Positions 43,817-56,449 of a stretch of DNA of 64,000 bases are shown here, piece after piece. Source of the DNA: Sphingomonas sp. 3P27F8. Lineage in GTDB: Bacteria > Pseudomonadota > Alphaproteobacteria > Sphingomonadales > Sphingomonadaceae. Below the pieces are notes generated by a model, which was not told the DNA's origin, ran no database searches, and saw only the letters and a program-made list of their open reading frames with translations. Position 1 is the first letter of the stretch. Every line of letters begins with the position of its first letter. The position numbers and the translations under genes are program-made. The stretch is from the NCBI RefSeq assembly GCF_005502745.1, contig NZ_SCNL01000003.1, positions 62,001 through 126,000 on the forward strand. The letters are read 5' to 3'.

Positions 43817-46721
43817 GGGGCGGAGGCCGTCGCTCTATACAATTCCGGCGCACCGGGCCTTTTCGGACGCGCTCGTTGCCGGGCTGATGCGTCGACACGG
43901 CCGAGAGCCGCTCGATCTGGCGCGTGGGCTGGTGCTGGTGCCCAACAACCGTGCGAAGGTCGCGGTTACGGAGGCATTCGTGCGGGCCGCGGGCGGCGGA
44001 CTTGTGCTGCCCCGGCTTGTGGCGATCGGGGCGGACGATCTGGGTGAAGCGATCGGCGCGGCGCTCGATCCGGGCGACGATGCCGCGCCGGTTCCGCCGG
44101 CGATCACTCCGCTTGCACGACGCATGATACTGGCGCGGCTGGTGCAGGAGGAGCGACCAGATCTCGGCGCGGCCGAAGCTGTGCGGCTGTCAGGGGATCT
44201 GGCGCGCACGCTGGATCAACTCATCATAGAAGAAGTGCCGCCTTCCCGACTTGCGGAACTGGATCTTGGACCGGAGCTTTCGGCGCATTGGCAACGGGCG
44301 TTGGCGGCGTTCCGGGTGGTGCTGGATCGGTGGCCGGGCGAGCTGGCAAAGCTGGGGCGCATCGATCTTGCGGAGCGACGGGCGCGGTTGCTGGATCGTC
44401 TCGGGGCACGGTGGCGGTCCGTGCCGCCGCCCGGCTTCGTCTGTGCGGCCGGCGTAAACGATTCCGCTCCCTCCGTCGCGCAACTGCTGCGTCATATCGC
44501 GGATTTGCCGCGCGGAATGGTGGTGCTTGCGAATGTCGATACCGCCATGCCCGATGAGGAGTGGGACGCGATCGGCCCGCATGGCGATGATGATGGGCGG
44601 CGCGCGATCGAGGTTCATCCGCAATACCATCTGAAGCTGTTGCTCGAGCGGATCGGCGTGGGCCGTGCCGAGGTTTCGATCTGGCGTGAAGGCAGCGAAT
44701 ATGATGCCGCCTCCTCACGCTCGCGAGCGATTGCGAATGCGCTGGCGCCGGCAGATTTTACGGGGAAATGGACGCAATTGACGTTGGCCGAGCGGCGGTT
44801 GACGGGTGTGCGCGCGGCCGAATTCGCGACGCCATCGGGAGAGGCGCAGGCCATCGCTCTGGCGCTGCGGGGGGCATTGGAAACGCCGGGGCGCACGGCT
44901 GCTCTCGTCACCCCCGATCGCGCGCTGGCGCGGCGGGTCGCAGCGCATTGCCGGCGCTGGAAAATCGATATTTTCGACACCGCCGGCCAGCCGCTGTCGG
45001 TTCTGCCGCCCGGTACCCTGCTGAGTGCGATTGCCGAGGCGGCGGCGCAGGATTTCGCGCCGCTGGCCTTGCTGACCCTGCTCAAGCATCCGCTGGTACG
45101 GGCGGGCGCGGAGCGGATCGAATGGCTTGAGGGAGTGCGGAGGCTGGATCGCGCGCTGCGAGGCCCAAGGCCAGCACCTGGGCTAGCCGGGATCGATGCG
45201 CAGATTAGCGACGATCAATGGTGGAGCAACGCTCGGCGGCTGCTGGAGCCGATTGCGGCGGCGCTTGGGCACGATGGGCAATCGCTGGCGCAGCGCGTCG
45301 CAGGGCTTCGCGATGCGGCTAATGCGCTGGCGGGAGATGAGGCATGGCGCGGGCCGGCTGGTCGGGCGGCGGCGGATTTGCTCGCAGCACTGGAGACGGA
45401 AGCGGATACAGGACCGCGCAGCGTCTCACGGGATGATTTTGTGCCGCTCATCCGCCTGCTCATGGACGAGGTGGCCGTGCGTCCCGCTCAGGGCGGCCAC
45501 CCGCGTGTCGCGATCTACGGCCTGATCGAGGCCCGGCTCCAGACGGCCGACCTGATGATCCTCGGCGGTTTGAACGAGGGCGTCTGGCCAGGCATTCCCG
45601 CGCCCGATCCATGGCTTGCACCGCGCATCCGTGCGATGCTTGGCCTGCCGGGGCTGGAGCGGCGGATCGGCGTTGCCGCGCATGACTTCGGCCAGGGCCT
45701 GGGAGCACCCGAGGTGTTGCTGACGCGCGCGCGGCGGGACAGTCGCTCGCCGACGCTCGCCTCGCGCTTCTGGCTCCGGCTTGAGGCGATGGCAGGCAAG
45801 GATTTTGCACGCGCGCATGATCTCGAACATTGGGCGGAGGCGCTGGATCGGCCGACCGCCTATCGACCGGTGATCCGTCCCGCGCCTTCGCCGGCAAAGG
45901 CCATGCGGCCGCGCCAGATATCGGTCACCCAGGTCGATCGCCTGAAAGCCGATCCCTTCGCGTTCTACGCGCAGCGCATTCTGCGGCTCTCGTCGCTCGA
46001 TCCGGTCGATGCCGATCCCACCGCCGCGTGGCGCGGCACCGCCGTGCACGACGTTCTCGAGAAATGGGCGCGCGAGGATGATTGTGCGATCGAGAAACTG
46101 CGCCCGCGCGCGCTGGCGATGCTCGATAGTCCGGCGGCGCATCCGCTGCTCCGCGCCTTGTGGCAACCCAGGTTGATCGCTGCGATCGACTGGATCGCAA
46201 ACCGCCTGAATCAGCAGCGGGCGGAGGGCCGCATGGTGCTGCGTGTCGAGGAAAAGGGAGCAACCGAGATCGCGGGCGTGACCCTGTCGGGCAAATTCGA
46301 CCGGATCGATCGTGCGGCCGACGGCAGCCTGGTGATCGTCGACTACAAAACCGGCAAAGCGCCGTCGCCCGCGGCGGTCAAGGCCGGCTTCTCGATGCAG
46401 CTAGGCCTGCTCGGCGCCATTGCGGAAGCGGACGGGTTCGCGGGCATCACAGGGACTGCGGGCGGCTTCGAATATTGGTCGCTCGCCAAATATCGCGATG
46501 AATTCGGCCAGGTCACTTCACCGGCCGATCCCGCGGGCAAGAACAATCGGATCGTGACGGGCGAGTTCGTCGCGGAGGCCCGCGCGGCCTTTGCAGAAGC
46601 CGCGGCGCGCTGGCTGACCGGGGACGAGCCGTTTATTGCCAAACTGCACCCCGAATACGCGCCCTATGCAGATTACGATCAGTTGATGCGCCGCGACGAA
46701 TGGTATGGTCGTGACCGCTGA
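43809..46721 (+). CDS. addB: AddB, double-strand break repair nuclease subunit
   Basis: Nuclease/inactivated-helicase subunit of AddAB, the alphaproteobacterial RecBCD equivalent; it pairs with AddA to resect double-strand ends and load RecA. The 970-residue protein starts YTIPAHRAFSD and contains a PD-(D/E)XK nuclease domain at its C-terminus (GTAVHDVLEKWA, then VIVDYKTGKAP). No four-cysteine iron-sulphur motif is apparent. The ATG at 43809 overlaps murU; the frame is open to 43524, which is shadow. AddA begins 17 bases before its stop. Confidence 0.93.
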   Translation: MAEGRRPSLYTIPAHRAFSDALVAGLMRRHGREPLDLARGLVLVPNNRAKVAVTEAFVRAAGGGLVLPRLVAIGADDLGEAIGAALDPGDDAAPVPPAITPLARRMILARLVQEERPDLGAAEAVRLSGDLARTLDQLIIEEVPPSRLAELDLGPELSAHWQRALAAFRVVLDRWPGELAKLGRIDLAERRARLLDRLGARWRSVPPPGFVCAAGVNDSAPSVAQLLRHIADLPRGMVVLANVDTAMPDEEWDAIGPHGDDDGRRAIEVHPQYHLKLLLERIGVGRAEVSIWREGSEYDAASSRSRAIANALAPADFTGKWTQLTLAERRLTGVRAAEFATPSGEAQAIALALRGALETPGRTAALVTPDRALARRVAAHCRRWKIDIFDTAGQPLSVLPPGTLLSAIAEAAAQDFAPLALLTLLKHPLVRAGAERIEWLEGVRRLDRALRGPRPAPGLAGIDAQISDDQWWSNARRLLEPIAAALGHDGQSLAQRVAGLRDAANALAGDEAWRGPAGRAAADLLAALETEADTGPRSVSRDDFVPLIRLLMDEVAVRPAQGGHPRVAIYGLIEARLQTADLMILGGLNEGVWPGIPAPDPWLAPRIRAMLGLPGLERRIGVAAHDFGQGLGAPEVLLTRARRDSRSPTLASRFWLRLEAMAGKDFARAHDLEHWAEALDRPTAYRPVIRPAPSPAKAMRPRQISVTQVDRLKADPFAFYAQRILRLSSLDPVDADPTAAWRGTAVHDVLEKWAREDDCAIEKLRPRALAMLDSPAAHPLLRALWQPRLIAAIDWIANRLNQQRAEGRMVLRVEEKGATEIAGVTLSGKFDRIDRAADGSLVIVDYKTGKAPSPAAVKAGFSMQLGLLGAIAEADGFAGITGTAGGFEYWSLAKYRDEFGQVTSPADPAGKNNRIVTGEFVAEARAAFAEAAARWLTGDEPFIAKLHPEYAPYADYDQLMRRDEWYGRDR

Positions 46722-49700
46722 GGTGCTTACGCCGCTGCCCCCGTTGCGGGGCGAGCAGCGCACCGCGAGCCGCCCGGATAGCCACGTGTGGCTCTCAGCC
46801 TCCGCCGGCACCGGCAAGACCCAGGTGCTCGCCGCGCGGGTATTTCGTCTGCTGCTGCGGGGCGTATCGCCGGGCGCAATCCTGTGCCTGACCTTCACGA
46901 AAGCCGGAGCGGCGGAGATGTCGGGTCGTGTCAGCCAGCGGCTCGCCGCCTGGGTGCGCGCGCCGGATACCGCGCTAGCCAAGGATCTGATCGCGCTCGG
47001 CGAGGATCCGACACCGGAGCGCATCGCGCTCGCCCGCACCTTGTTTGCCAAGGTGCTCGATGCGCCGGGTGGTGGCCTGCGAATCCAGACCATCCACGGT
47101 TTCTGCCAGGGCCTGCTCGCAGCCTTTCCGGCGGAGGCCGGGTTGATTCCGGGTTTTCGCCCGATCGAGCCGCGCGAGGAAACGTTATTGATGCGGCAGG
47201 CGCTCGGCGATTTGCTGGTCGATGCGGAACGTGAGGGGCGAAATAAGCCGGCGACTGTGATCGGCGCACTTTCGGTTCGACTGGGCGAGGAGAAAGCCGA
47301 GGCGTTCCTGCGCGATTGCGCGCGCGCCGGGCGCGTGCTGGAAGCGCTGCCAAGCGGGATTGGCGCATATGTAAGGCGGGCGCTGGATTTGCCCGAGGGC
47401 GATATCGAAGCAACCATTCGCGAGGCCTGTGCAGATCACATCGTCGATCGCCCCGCGCTCACCGAGATTGCGACGCTCAATCGGGAGTGGGGGACGAAGA
47501 ACGGCATCGCGCGGGCCGATGCGATCGCGAACTGGTTGGCGGCGGACGCCGGGCATCGCGCCATTACTCTTGAAACCCTGCACGCGGTCTGGGCGAAGTC
47601 GGACGGCGACCCACGCTCATTCGGGAAAGGCCAGGCTCCACAACAGGCGGCCTATCCCGATCTCGCCATCGGGCTGTACGAGCATGTCGCCGGGTTGCTC
47701 TCGCTGCGCGTGCGCGGGGCCTTTTCGGATCTTCTTGCGGACGCACTGGCGGTGGGGCGCGAATATGCACGTGCCTATGCGTCCGCGAAGCGTCGGGCCG
47801 GAGCAGTCGATTTTGATGATCTGATCGCAGCAACGGTCGATCTGCTCGATCAGCCAGGGATCGGCGATTGGGTACGGTTCAAGCTGGACCAGATCACCGA
47901 GCACGTCCTGATCGACGAGGCGCAGGATACCAACGCCAGCCAATGGCGGATCGTGCGCGCGCTGGTGGACGAATATTTCGTTGGGCGCGGGGTGCATGCG
48001 CCCTCGACGCGCACGCTCTTCACGGTGGGGGATCACAAACAGGCGATCTTTGGCTTTCAGGGCACCGATCCGATCAACTTCATGGCCGCGGAACAGTATT
48101 TCGCCCAGCGCGCATCGGAGGTGACTGGCGATGCTTTCATGCCGGCTGACGAGCGCGGGTTGCCGTTCGAGAAGCTGTCGCTGGTGGCGTCTTTCCGTTC
48201 GACCCGGCCGGTGCTGGAATTCGTGGATGCGGCGATCGGGCTCCTCGGACACGGCGCGCTCGGCATGGCGGGGGAGATACCTTCCCATTCAAGTGAGGTG
48301 CCCGGGCCGGGCTTCGTCGAATTGTGGCCGCCGATCTGCTCCGGGCCGGGCGAGAATGACGACGGTGAAGAGCAATGGATCGACGATGCCGTGCGCGAAA
48401 ATGCCGCGCGCATCGCCCGTCAGGTCAAGGCGTGGCTCGACGACGGCCTGATGCTGGAGAGCAAGGGCCGCCCGATCCGGCCGGAGGATATCATGATCCT
48501 CGTGAAAAGGCGGGGAGAACTTGCGCAACTGCTCGTTGCGCGCCTTTACACCGAGGGAGTGCCCGTTGCCGGCGTCGATCGGCTACGGCTGAACGCGCCG
48601 CTTGCTGTCCAGGATCTGCTCGCCACCATCCGCTTCGTGCTGCAACCGGAGGACGACCTGAGCCTGGCTAGCCTGCTGGTCTCGCCGCTGATCGGCTGGA
48701 CCCAGGAGGAGTTGCTCGAACGCGCCATCCCGCGCAAGGGCAGCTTGTGGCGGCACCTTTCCGCGCATCACCGAGATCGGCTGGCGCCGCTCGATGCGAT
48801 GCTGGCGCGCGCGGATTTCACCACGCCCTATCAATTTCTCGAGGAAATCCTATCCGGCCCGCTCGACGGGCGCCGCCGGCTGCTCGAGCGGCTCGGCGAG
48901 GAAGCGCGCGACCCGATCGAGGAACTGCTTTCGGCAGCGCTCGATTTCGAAACCAGTTCAACGCCCTCGCTGCAACGCTTTCTCGACTGGTTCGATCGCG
49001 GCGAGGTGGAGATCGTTCGCGATGCCGCTCAACCGCGTGACGCCGTCCGCGTGATGACGGCCCATGGCGCAAAGGGGCTTCAGGCGCCGCTAGTGATCCT
49101 CGCGGATGCCACCGCCGACCCGGACGCGGCGCTGCGATCGGCGCTGATGTGGAAGCCGCCCGGGCTGGCGGAGCCGCTTCCAGTATTCCGTCCGCGCAAG
49201 GAGGAACGCGCCGGCACGATCGATCACGAAGTCATCGCCGCCGATGAACGCGAACGGCAGGAGCATTGGCGGCTGTTCTATGTCGCGGCGACGCGCGCGG
49301 AAGAGCGGTTGGTGATCGCTGGTTCGCTCAGCGCCAAATGGCAGGGCGTGCCGCCGCCCGAGAGCTGGTATGGCGTTGCCGCCGGCACCTTCGACGCGCT
49401 GGGTGTGCCCACAGGCGATTATCGCAGCTTCTCCGGCACGACCCCGCCAACAGTGGCCAGGCCCAGGGTCGGCGCGCGGGCGGAAAAGCCAGAGCCTGCG
49501 GCATTGCCCGATTGGGCTCGCCAGCCCGCCCCGCAGGAGCAGCGGCCGCCGCGCCCGCTCGCGCCTTCATCGCTTGGCGAGGACGAGGTTGCCGATCCGC
49601 CGCCCACACCGGCGATGCGACTGGCAGCGGAACGCGGGCGGCTGATGCATGCGCTGTTCGAGCGGTTGCCAGCGGTGGCGCCCGCCGAACGCACCGCCGC

Positions 49701-50136
49701 CGCGAGCCGCTGGCTTGAGCAAATAGGCCAGGTGGCCGATGCCAACGAACGCGCATCGATCATCGAGGCGGCCCGGCGCGTGATCGAGAACCCGGTCAAT
49801 GCAGCGATGTTCGGCCCGGATTCTTTGGCCGAAGCGCCGATCAGCGCAGTGCTCGAGGACGGGATCGTGGTGGCGGGAACGGTCGATCGGCTGCTAATCA
49901 ACGACCATCTTGTCCGCATCGTCGATTTCAAGGCCGGCCGCCAGATTCCCCGCGATCTGGGCGATGTGCCGACGTATCACCTGCGGCAGATGGGGGCCTA
50001 TGCCGCCGCCCTGGCCGTGATCTTTCCCGGCCGCGTGATCGAGGTCGCCCTGCTTTACACCAATGGCCCGACGCTGCTGCCGATCCCCGACGATCTGCTC
50101 GCGCAGCACAAGCCCCGCTATCGGCGCACGGAGTAA
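46705..50136 (+). CDS. addA: AddA, helicase-nuclease
   Basis: A 1143-residue UvrD-like superfamily 1 helicase with a C-terminal nuclease. Walker A ASAGTGKT (residues 32-39), LCLTFTKAGAAEM, QTIHGFCQ, DEAQDTNASQW (Walker B, about residue 405), VGDHKQAIFGFQG, VMTAHGAKGLQAP and the YVAATRAEERL motif follow in order. The nuclease motif is RIVDFKAGRQ near the C-terminus. Translationally coupled to addB by a 17-base overlap. Its C-terminal residues about 930-985 are Pro/Ala-rich, a linker before the nuclease. Confidence 0.95.
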   Translation: MVVTAEVLTPLPPLRGEQRTASRPDSHVWLSASAGTGKTQVLAARVFRLLLRGVSPGAILCLTFTKAGAAEMSGRVSQRLAAWVRAPDTALAKDLIALGEDPTPERIALARTLFAKVLDAPGGGLRIQTIHGFCQGLLAAFPAEAGLIPGFRPIEPREETLLMRQALGDLLVDAEREGRNKPATVIGALSVRLGEEKAEAFLRDCARAGRVLEALPSGIGAYVRRALDLPEGDIEATIREACADHIVDRPALTEIATLNREWGTKNGIARADAIANWLAADAGHRAITLETLHAVWAKSDGDPRSFGKGQAPQQAAYPDLAIGLYEHVAGLLSLRVRGAFSDLLADALAVGREYARAYASAKRRAGAVDFDDLIAATVDLLDQPGIGDWVRFKLDQITEHVLIDEAQDTNASQWRIVRALVDEYFVGRGVHAPSTRTLFTVGDHKQAIFGFQGTDPINFMAAEQYFAQRASEVTGDAFMPADERGLPFEKLSLVASFRSTRPVLEFVDAAIGLLGHGALGMAGEIPSHSSEVPGPGFVELWPPICSGPGENDDGEEQWIDDAVRENAARIARQVKAWLDDGLMLESKGRPIRPEDIMILVKRRGELAQLLVARLYTEGVPVAGVDRLRLNAPLAVQDLLATIRFVLQPEDDLSLASLLVSPLIGWTQEELLERAIPRKGSLWRHLSAHHRDRLAPLDAMLARADFTTPYQFLEEILSGPLDGRRRLLERLGEEARDPIEELLSAALDFETSSTPSLQRFLDWFDRGEVEIVRDAAQPRDAVRVMTAHGAKGLQAPLVILADATADPDAALRSALMWKPPGLAEPLPVFRPRKEERAGTIDHEVIAADERERQEHWRLFYVAATRAEERLVIAGSLSAKWQGVPPPESWYGVAAGTFDALGVPTGDYRSFSGTTPPTVARPRVGARAEKPEPAALPDWARQPAPQEQRPPRPLAPSSLGEDEVADPPPTPAMRLAAERGRLMHALFERLPAVAPAERTAAASRWLEQIGQVADANERASIIEAARRVIENPVNAAMFGPDSLAEAPISAVLEDGIVVAGTVDRLLINDHLVRIVDFKAGRQIPRDLGDVPTYHLRQMGAYAAALAVIFPGRVIEVALLYTNGPTLLPIPDDLLAQHKPRYRRTE

Positions 50137-50203
50137 AGCTAGCAGGCTCCCGGTTGAGTGCGGACGCGTCGCGCCTTACTTTAATCGCAAAGGAGATTTG
50201 CGA

Positions 50204-50527
50204 ATGGCTACGAAAGCGATCACCGACGCCAGCTTCAACGCCGACGTCATCCAGTCCGACAAGCCGGTGCTGGTGGATTTCTGGGCCGAATGGTGCGGCC
50301 CGTGCAAGATGATTGGCCCGAGCCTGGAGGAAATCTCCGAGGAACTGGGTGAACAGGTAACGATCGCGAAGATCAACATCGACGAGAACCCGGATGCGCC
50401 GGGCCGCTACGGCGTTCGCGGCATTCCGACGATGATCCTGTTCAAGGGCGGCAGTCCGGCCGCTACCAAGGTCGGCGCCGAGCCCAAGGGGCGGATCAAG
50501 GCTTGGCTTGAAGGCGAGTTGGCCTGA
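50204..50527 (+). CDS. trxA: Thioredoxin
   Basis: General disulphide reductase of the cytoplasm. The 107-residue protein has the active site WCGPCKM with Cys31 and Cys34, the IDENPDAP segment and the cis-proline in GIPTMILFKGG. The ATG at 50204 has AAGGAG seven bases upstream; the frame is open to 50063 but that lies in addA. It lies 67 bases after addA and may have its own promoter. Confidence 0.97.
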   Translation: MATKAITDASFNADVIQSDKPVLVDFWAEWCGPCKMIGPSLEEISEELGEQVTIAKINIDENPDAPGRYGVRGIPTMILFKGGSPAATKVGAEPKGRIKAWLEGELA

Positions 50528-50530
50528 CAA

Positions 50531-51142
50531 TCAGGTAAGCGGGATCATGACCCGGCTCGCGTAGCCGGGTCGTTCCTGCAATCGACGATGCCAGTCGGCG
50601 AGATGGCACAGCTCTGGACGTTCGATCGGAAGCGCGAACCAGGTGTGGGCATACACGCCCATGGGGATATCGCCGATCCCGAAGCGCGACCCGGATAGCC
50701 ACGGGTCGGCTGCGAGCGCGTCGTTGACGATTGTGAGTAGCCGGGCACATGCCGATACAGATCGCGCGACCGCCGCGGCATCCCGCTTGTCAGGCGCCTT
50801 TCGGACCAGATTAAGGAAAGCGTCCCGCTGCGCGTCGGCATAGCCGAATTGCCAGTCCATCCAGCGATCTGCCAGCGCACGCTGACGGGGCGATCCCGGC
50901 CACATGCCAGTATCGGGATGCGCGTCTGCGAGATAGCGCAGGATGGCGTTCGATTCCCACAAAATGAAGTCGCCGTCCTCGATCGTGGGGATCAGCCGGT
51001 TCGGGTTCTTCGCGACATAGGCGTGGTCCATCCCGAACGCGCCGCCAGTGTCGATACGCTCGTAGGGAAGCGCCAATTCATCCGCGAGCCACACCACCTT
51101 TTTTACATTGTGCGAATTGAGCCTGCCCCAGATACGCAGCAT
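50531..51142 (-). CDS. Glutathione S-transferase family protein
   Basis: A 203-residue two-domain GST: N-terminal thioredoxin fold (MLRIWGRLNSHNVKKVVWLADEL, with the GSH-binding Ser in the NSHNV loop, and IPTIEDGDFILWESNAILRYL carrying the cis-Pro and Glu-Ser glutathione contacts), then an all-helical domain. The substrate is unknown. Its stop and the trxA stop are convergent and four bases apart; argJ begins upstream on the same strand, with no gap. Confidence 0.92.
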   Translation of the reverse strand: MLRIWGRLNSHNVKKVVWLADELALPYERIDTGGAFGMDHAYVAKNPNRLIPTIEDGDFILWESNAILRYLADAHPDTGMWPGSPRQRALADRWMDWQFGYADAQRDAFLNLVRKAPDKRDAAAVARSVSACARLLTIVNDALAADPWLSGSRFGIGDIPMGVYAHTWFALPIERPELCHLADWHRRLQERPGYASRVMIPLT

Positions 51143-51143
51143 G

Positions 51144-52370
51144 TCAGCTCCGGTAATCGGCGTTGATCGATATATAGCCGTGCGTCAGATCGCAGGTCCA
51201 CACCGTCGCGCCGCCGTCTCCCAGTCCGAGATCCACGCCGATCTCTACCACCTGGCCCTTCAGATGCGCGGCGACCGGGGCCTCGTCATAGCCTTCGACC
51301 GCGAGACCGGCGCTCGCCACCTGCGTCGTGCCGAACCGGATCGCCAGCCGGTCGCGCTCGGCTGGCTCGCCCGCCTTGCCGACCGCCATGACAACGCGGC
51401 CCCAATTGGCATCCTCACCGGCGATAGCGGTTTTCACGAGTGGCGAGTTGGCGATCGACATCGCGATACGGTGCGCGCTGCGGTCGCTTTCGGCGCCCTC
51501 TACGGTGATCTCGATCAGCTTCTGCGCCCCTTCGCCATCGCGGACCACCAACATCGCCAGTTGGCGGCACAAATCCGCCAGTGCCGCCCGAAACGCATCC
51601 GCGCCGGGGCTGTCGTCGCCTGACAGCGGGGCGTTGCCCGCCTCGCCGGTGGCGAAGGTGAGCACGGTGTCGCTGGTCGAGGTATCCCCATCGACCGTGA
51701 TGCACGAGAACGTCCGCGCGTTCGCCGACGCCAGCGCCGCCTGCAAGAACGCCGGCTCTGCCGCCGCATCGGTGAAGATGAAGCCGAGCATGGTCGCCAT
51801 GTCCGGCGCGATCATGCCCGATCCTTTGATGACGCCTACCATGGTGATTGTGCGGCCATCGACGACCGCAGTGACTTTCGCGCCCTTGGGATAGGTGTCC
51901 GTGGTGCCGATCGCCTCGGTCATCGCGCGCCAATCGCACGGCTGGGCGCTGAAGGCGGCGTCCAGCCCGGCCTCGGCCTTGTCGATCGGCAGCGGCACGC
52001 CGATCACGCCGGTGGAAGCCACGAACACGTCCGACGGGAGGCACCCGAGATGCCCGGCCGCCCGCGCGGCGATCGCCTCCACCGCCGCACGCCCGCGATT
52101 GCCCGTGAAGGCATTGGAGTTTCCGGCATTGACAACCAGCGCGCGCGCATTGCCGAGCACCAGCGCCTTCCGGCACCATTCCACCTCGGGCGAGGGACAT
52201 TTCGATTGCGTGAACACGCCCGCAACCGCCGTGCCGGCGCGCAGCGTTACGAAGGTCAGGTCGCAGCGATCCCATGTCTTGTACCCGGCGCGCGCTACAC
52301 GCGGTGTCGCGCCAGCAACGGCGGGCAGATCGGGAAAGGGCGTGGCGAGTGGCGAAATGGACGTGGACAT
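51144..52370 (-). CDS. argJ: Bifunctional ornithine acetyltransferase/N-acetylglutamate synthase
   Basis: Moves the acetyl group from N-acetylornithine to glutamate in arginine synthesis. The 408-residue precursor autocleaves at Ala192-Thr193, in KGSGMIAPDMATML, and Thr193 becomes the nucleophile; NAGNSNAFTG and GDTSTSDT are also diagnostic. The C-terminus ends THGYISINADYRS as usual. The ATG at 52370 is chosen because upstream in-frame sequence (to 52475) is not conserved. Paired with the GST gene on the minus strand. Confidence 0.96.
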   Translation of the reverse strand: MSTSISPLATPFPDLPAVAGATPRVARAGYKTWDRCDLTFVTLRAGTAVAGVFTQSKCPSPEVEWCRKALVLGNARALVVNAGNSNAFTGNRGRAAVEAIAARAAGHLGCLPSDVFVASTGVIGVPLPIDKAEAGLDAAFSAQPCDWRAMTEAIGTTDTYPKGAKVTAVVDGRTITMVGVIKGSGMIAPDMATMLGFIFTDAAAEPAFLQAALASANARTFSCITVDGDTSTSDTVLTFATGEAGNAPLSGDDSPGADAFRAALADLCRQLAMLVVRDGEGAQKLIEITVEGAESDRSAHRIAMSIANSPLVKTAIAGEDANWGRVVMAVGKAGEPAERDRLAIRFGTTQVASAGLAVEGYDEAPVAAHLKGQVVEIGVDLGLGDGGATVWTCDLTHGYISINADYRS

Positions 52371-52519
52371 GCCCCGCGCCATAGCCATCTGTCCCGTACG
52401 GCAAAAGGGGGCCGCGCGCATTGGGTGCGCCCGTCGTTTACGGGCTGGCGCGTGATCCACCGATGCTCGATGCAAAACGGTTGGACGTTTGGCTTGTCGC
52501 TCCCTATGTCTCGCTGCGC

Positions 52520-52774
52520 ATGAACCTGCTTCTGCTACTTTCGGCCCTGCTATCCGCGCTGACGGGCGTCGGCGCGCGCGTGGTTGCGCCGCAAGCCGTG
52601 CCGACGATGACGCAGGAGCGCGTAGCGCGCAACGTTCCGGCCGCAGCGGTCGTAACGCGCGCCGTCCGGCCCGTCATGAAGCTGCCGACGCTCGTCAGCG
52701 TCGCTGGCGGAATCACGGTGACGATCTTTTCCGTTCGCTTTGCCCCGGCGTGGCTGGAGCGCCGGCGCGAATAA
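52520..52774 (+). CDS. Small protein with N-terminal hydrophobic segment, 84 residues
   Basis: Not recognised. It begins MNLLLLLSALLSALTGVGA, a short hydrophobic stretch that may be a signal peptide or a single membrane anchor, followed by an Ala/Val/Arg-rich region (ERVARNVPAAAVVTRAVRP) and a second weakly hydrophobic stretch (LVSVAGGITVTIF), and ends basic (APAWLERRRE). It lies between divergent argJ and downstream secA. Expression is supported only by the open frame and hydrophobic start; a longer frame from 52421 is possible. Confidence 0.5.
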   Translation: MNLLLLLSALLSALTGVGARVVAPQAVPTMTQERVARNVPAAAVVTRAVRPVMKLPTLVSVAGGITVTIFSVRFAPAWLERRRE

Positions 52775-52888
52775 CGCGCCCGACGCGATCCGCGTTCGCG
52801 CGCGACGCGTTCCCGTAACACTATACAAGCGTGCGTGCCGCACTTTGCCGGCGCGCTGCGTCAATCCCGATATACACAGGAACTCCGC

Positions 52889-55624
<2,736 letters not shown>

Positions 55625-55659
55625 GATCACTGGCCGGGTCTACGCCTGGCGCTGAACGA

Positions 55660-55700
55660 GAAAAGGGACGGCGGATCGCTTTGATCGGCCGCCCCTTTTC
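55660..55700. terminator. Terminator hairpin after secA
   Basis: An imperfect stem (GAAAAGG at 55660-55666 pairing with CCTTTTC at 55694-55700, plus an inner GGCGG-CCGCC stem) lies 36 bases after secA and 18 bases before the end of the convergent lipoprotein gene. The A/T-rich arms act as a U-run on both strands, so it may be bidirectional. Confidence 0.55.
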
Positions 55701-55717
55701 ATTTCTTCCCTAACGGA

Positions 55718-56296
55718 TCAGGGCTTCGGCATCACCACCGTCGGCCCGATCCGGTCAGCGACATCACGTGCGTTGAACGCCCGCACCTCATCGCGCGCCG
55801 GTGTGCCCTTGCGCATCACGATTTCTGCCGAAGCCTCGTAACGGTCGACCGTGCGAACATCGATATTGTCGCCCCAGAACGGATCGCCGAACCACGGATC
55901 CCATGCACGCCAGCCGAAGCCGCGCCCGTAATAACGCCATGATGGCCCCCAGAAGCCGCCCATGCCGAAACGCGGCCCGGGTGTCGAATAGGTCTGCGCC
56001 TGGCGATCTGTCGTGCGATCGACCATCACGAAATAGTCATAGCCGTTTTGAAGTGTCAGCTCCGCCGCACGGAACAGAAGATAGCGCTCCACCGTGTCGC
56101 GATCGGTGACGGTGTTGCCGGCGAAAGTGACCAACCAGCGATTGGCCTCGATCTGTCGATCGCTATAGCCGGTGCGGTAGAACCCCTTGCCCGTCGCTGG
56201 GCGATAGGTGGTCTCCGTCGCACAGCCGCTGACCAGCAGAGCGCCCGATGCAATAGCAGCGATGAGCTTGCCGCGACCTTTGAGATGCTCGATCAT
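55718..56296 (-). CDS. CC0125/CC1285-type lipoprotein
   Basis: A 192-residue envelope lipoprotein with a signal peptide and lipobox LVSGC (lipidated Cys25). The FYRTGYSDRQIEANRWLVTFAGN motif, YLLFRAAELTLQNGYDYFVMVD and a Trp/Gly/Tyr-rich low-complexity stretch (residues about 110-145) are characteristic of the CC0125/CC1285 family known from alphaproteobacteria. Function unknown. Reads toward secA; its promoter region (56297-56449) holds an 11-bp inverted repeat. Confidence 0.85.
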   Translation of the reverse strand: MIEHLKGRGKLIAAIASGALLVSGCATETTYRPATGKGFYRTGYSDRQIEANRWLVTFAGNTVTDRDTVERYLLFRAAELTLQNGYDYFVMVDRTTDRQAQTYSTPGPRFGMGGFWGPSWRYYGRGFGWRAWDPWFGDPFWGDNIDVRTVDRYEASAEIVMRKGTPARDEVRAFNARDVADRIGPTVVMPKP

Positions 56297-56346
56297 CTTC
56301 TATCTCCATACCCGCCCGATCGACGGCCTCCCCATACATGGGGCCT

Positions 56347-56386
56347 GACGATGAAACGTGCGATGAACGCGTCGGGTTTCATCGTC
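56347..56386. repeat. 11-bp inverted repeat between lipoprotein and CHAP genes
   Basis: GACGATGAAAC (56347-56357) and its exact reverse complement GTTTCATCGTC (56376-56386) flank an 18-base spacer. The repeat sits 51 bases upstream of the lipoprotein start and 64 bases downstream of the CHAP gene end. There is no T-run, so an operator or processing hairpin is as likely as a terminator. Confidence 0.55.
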
Positions 56387-56449
56387 GGAATCTGCCGGCA
56401 AGCGAAAAGTTTTTATGCGGTCGTGGCGAATAATTGCACCGTGACGGTG

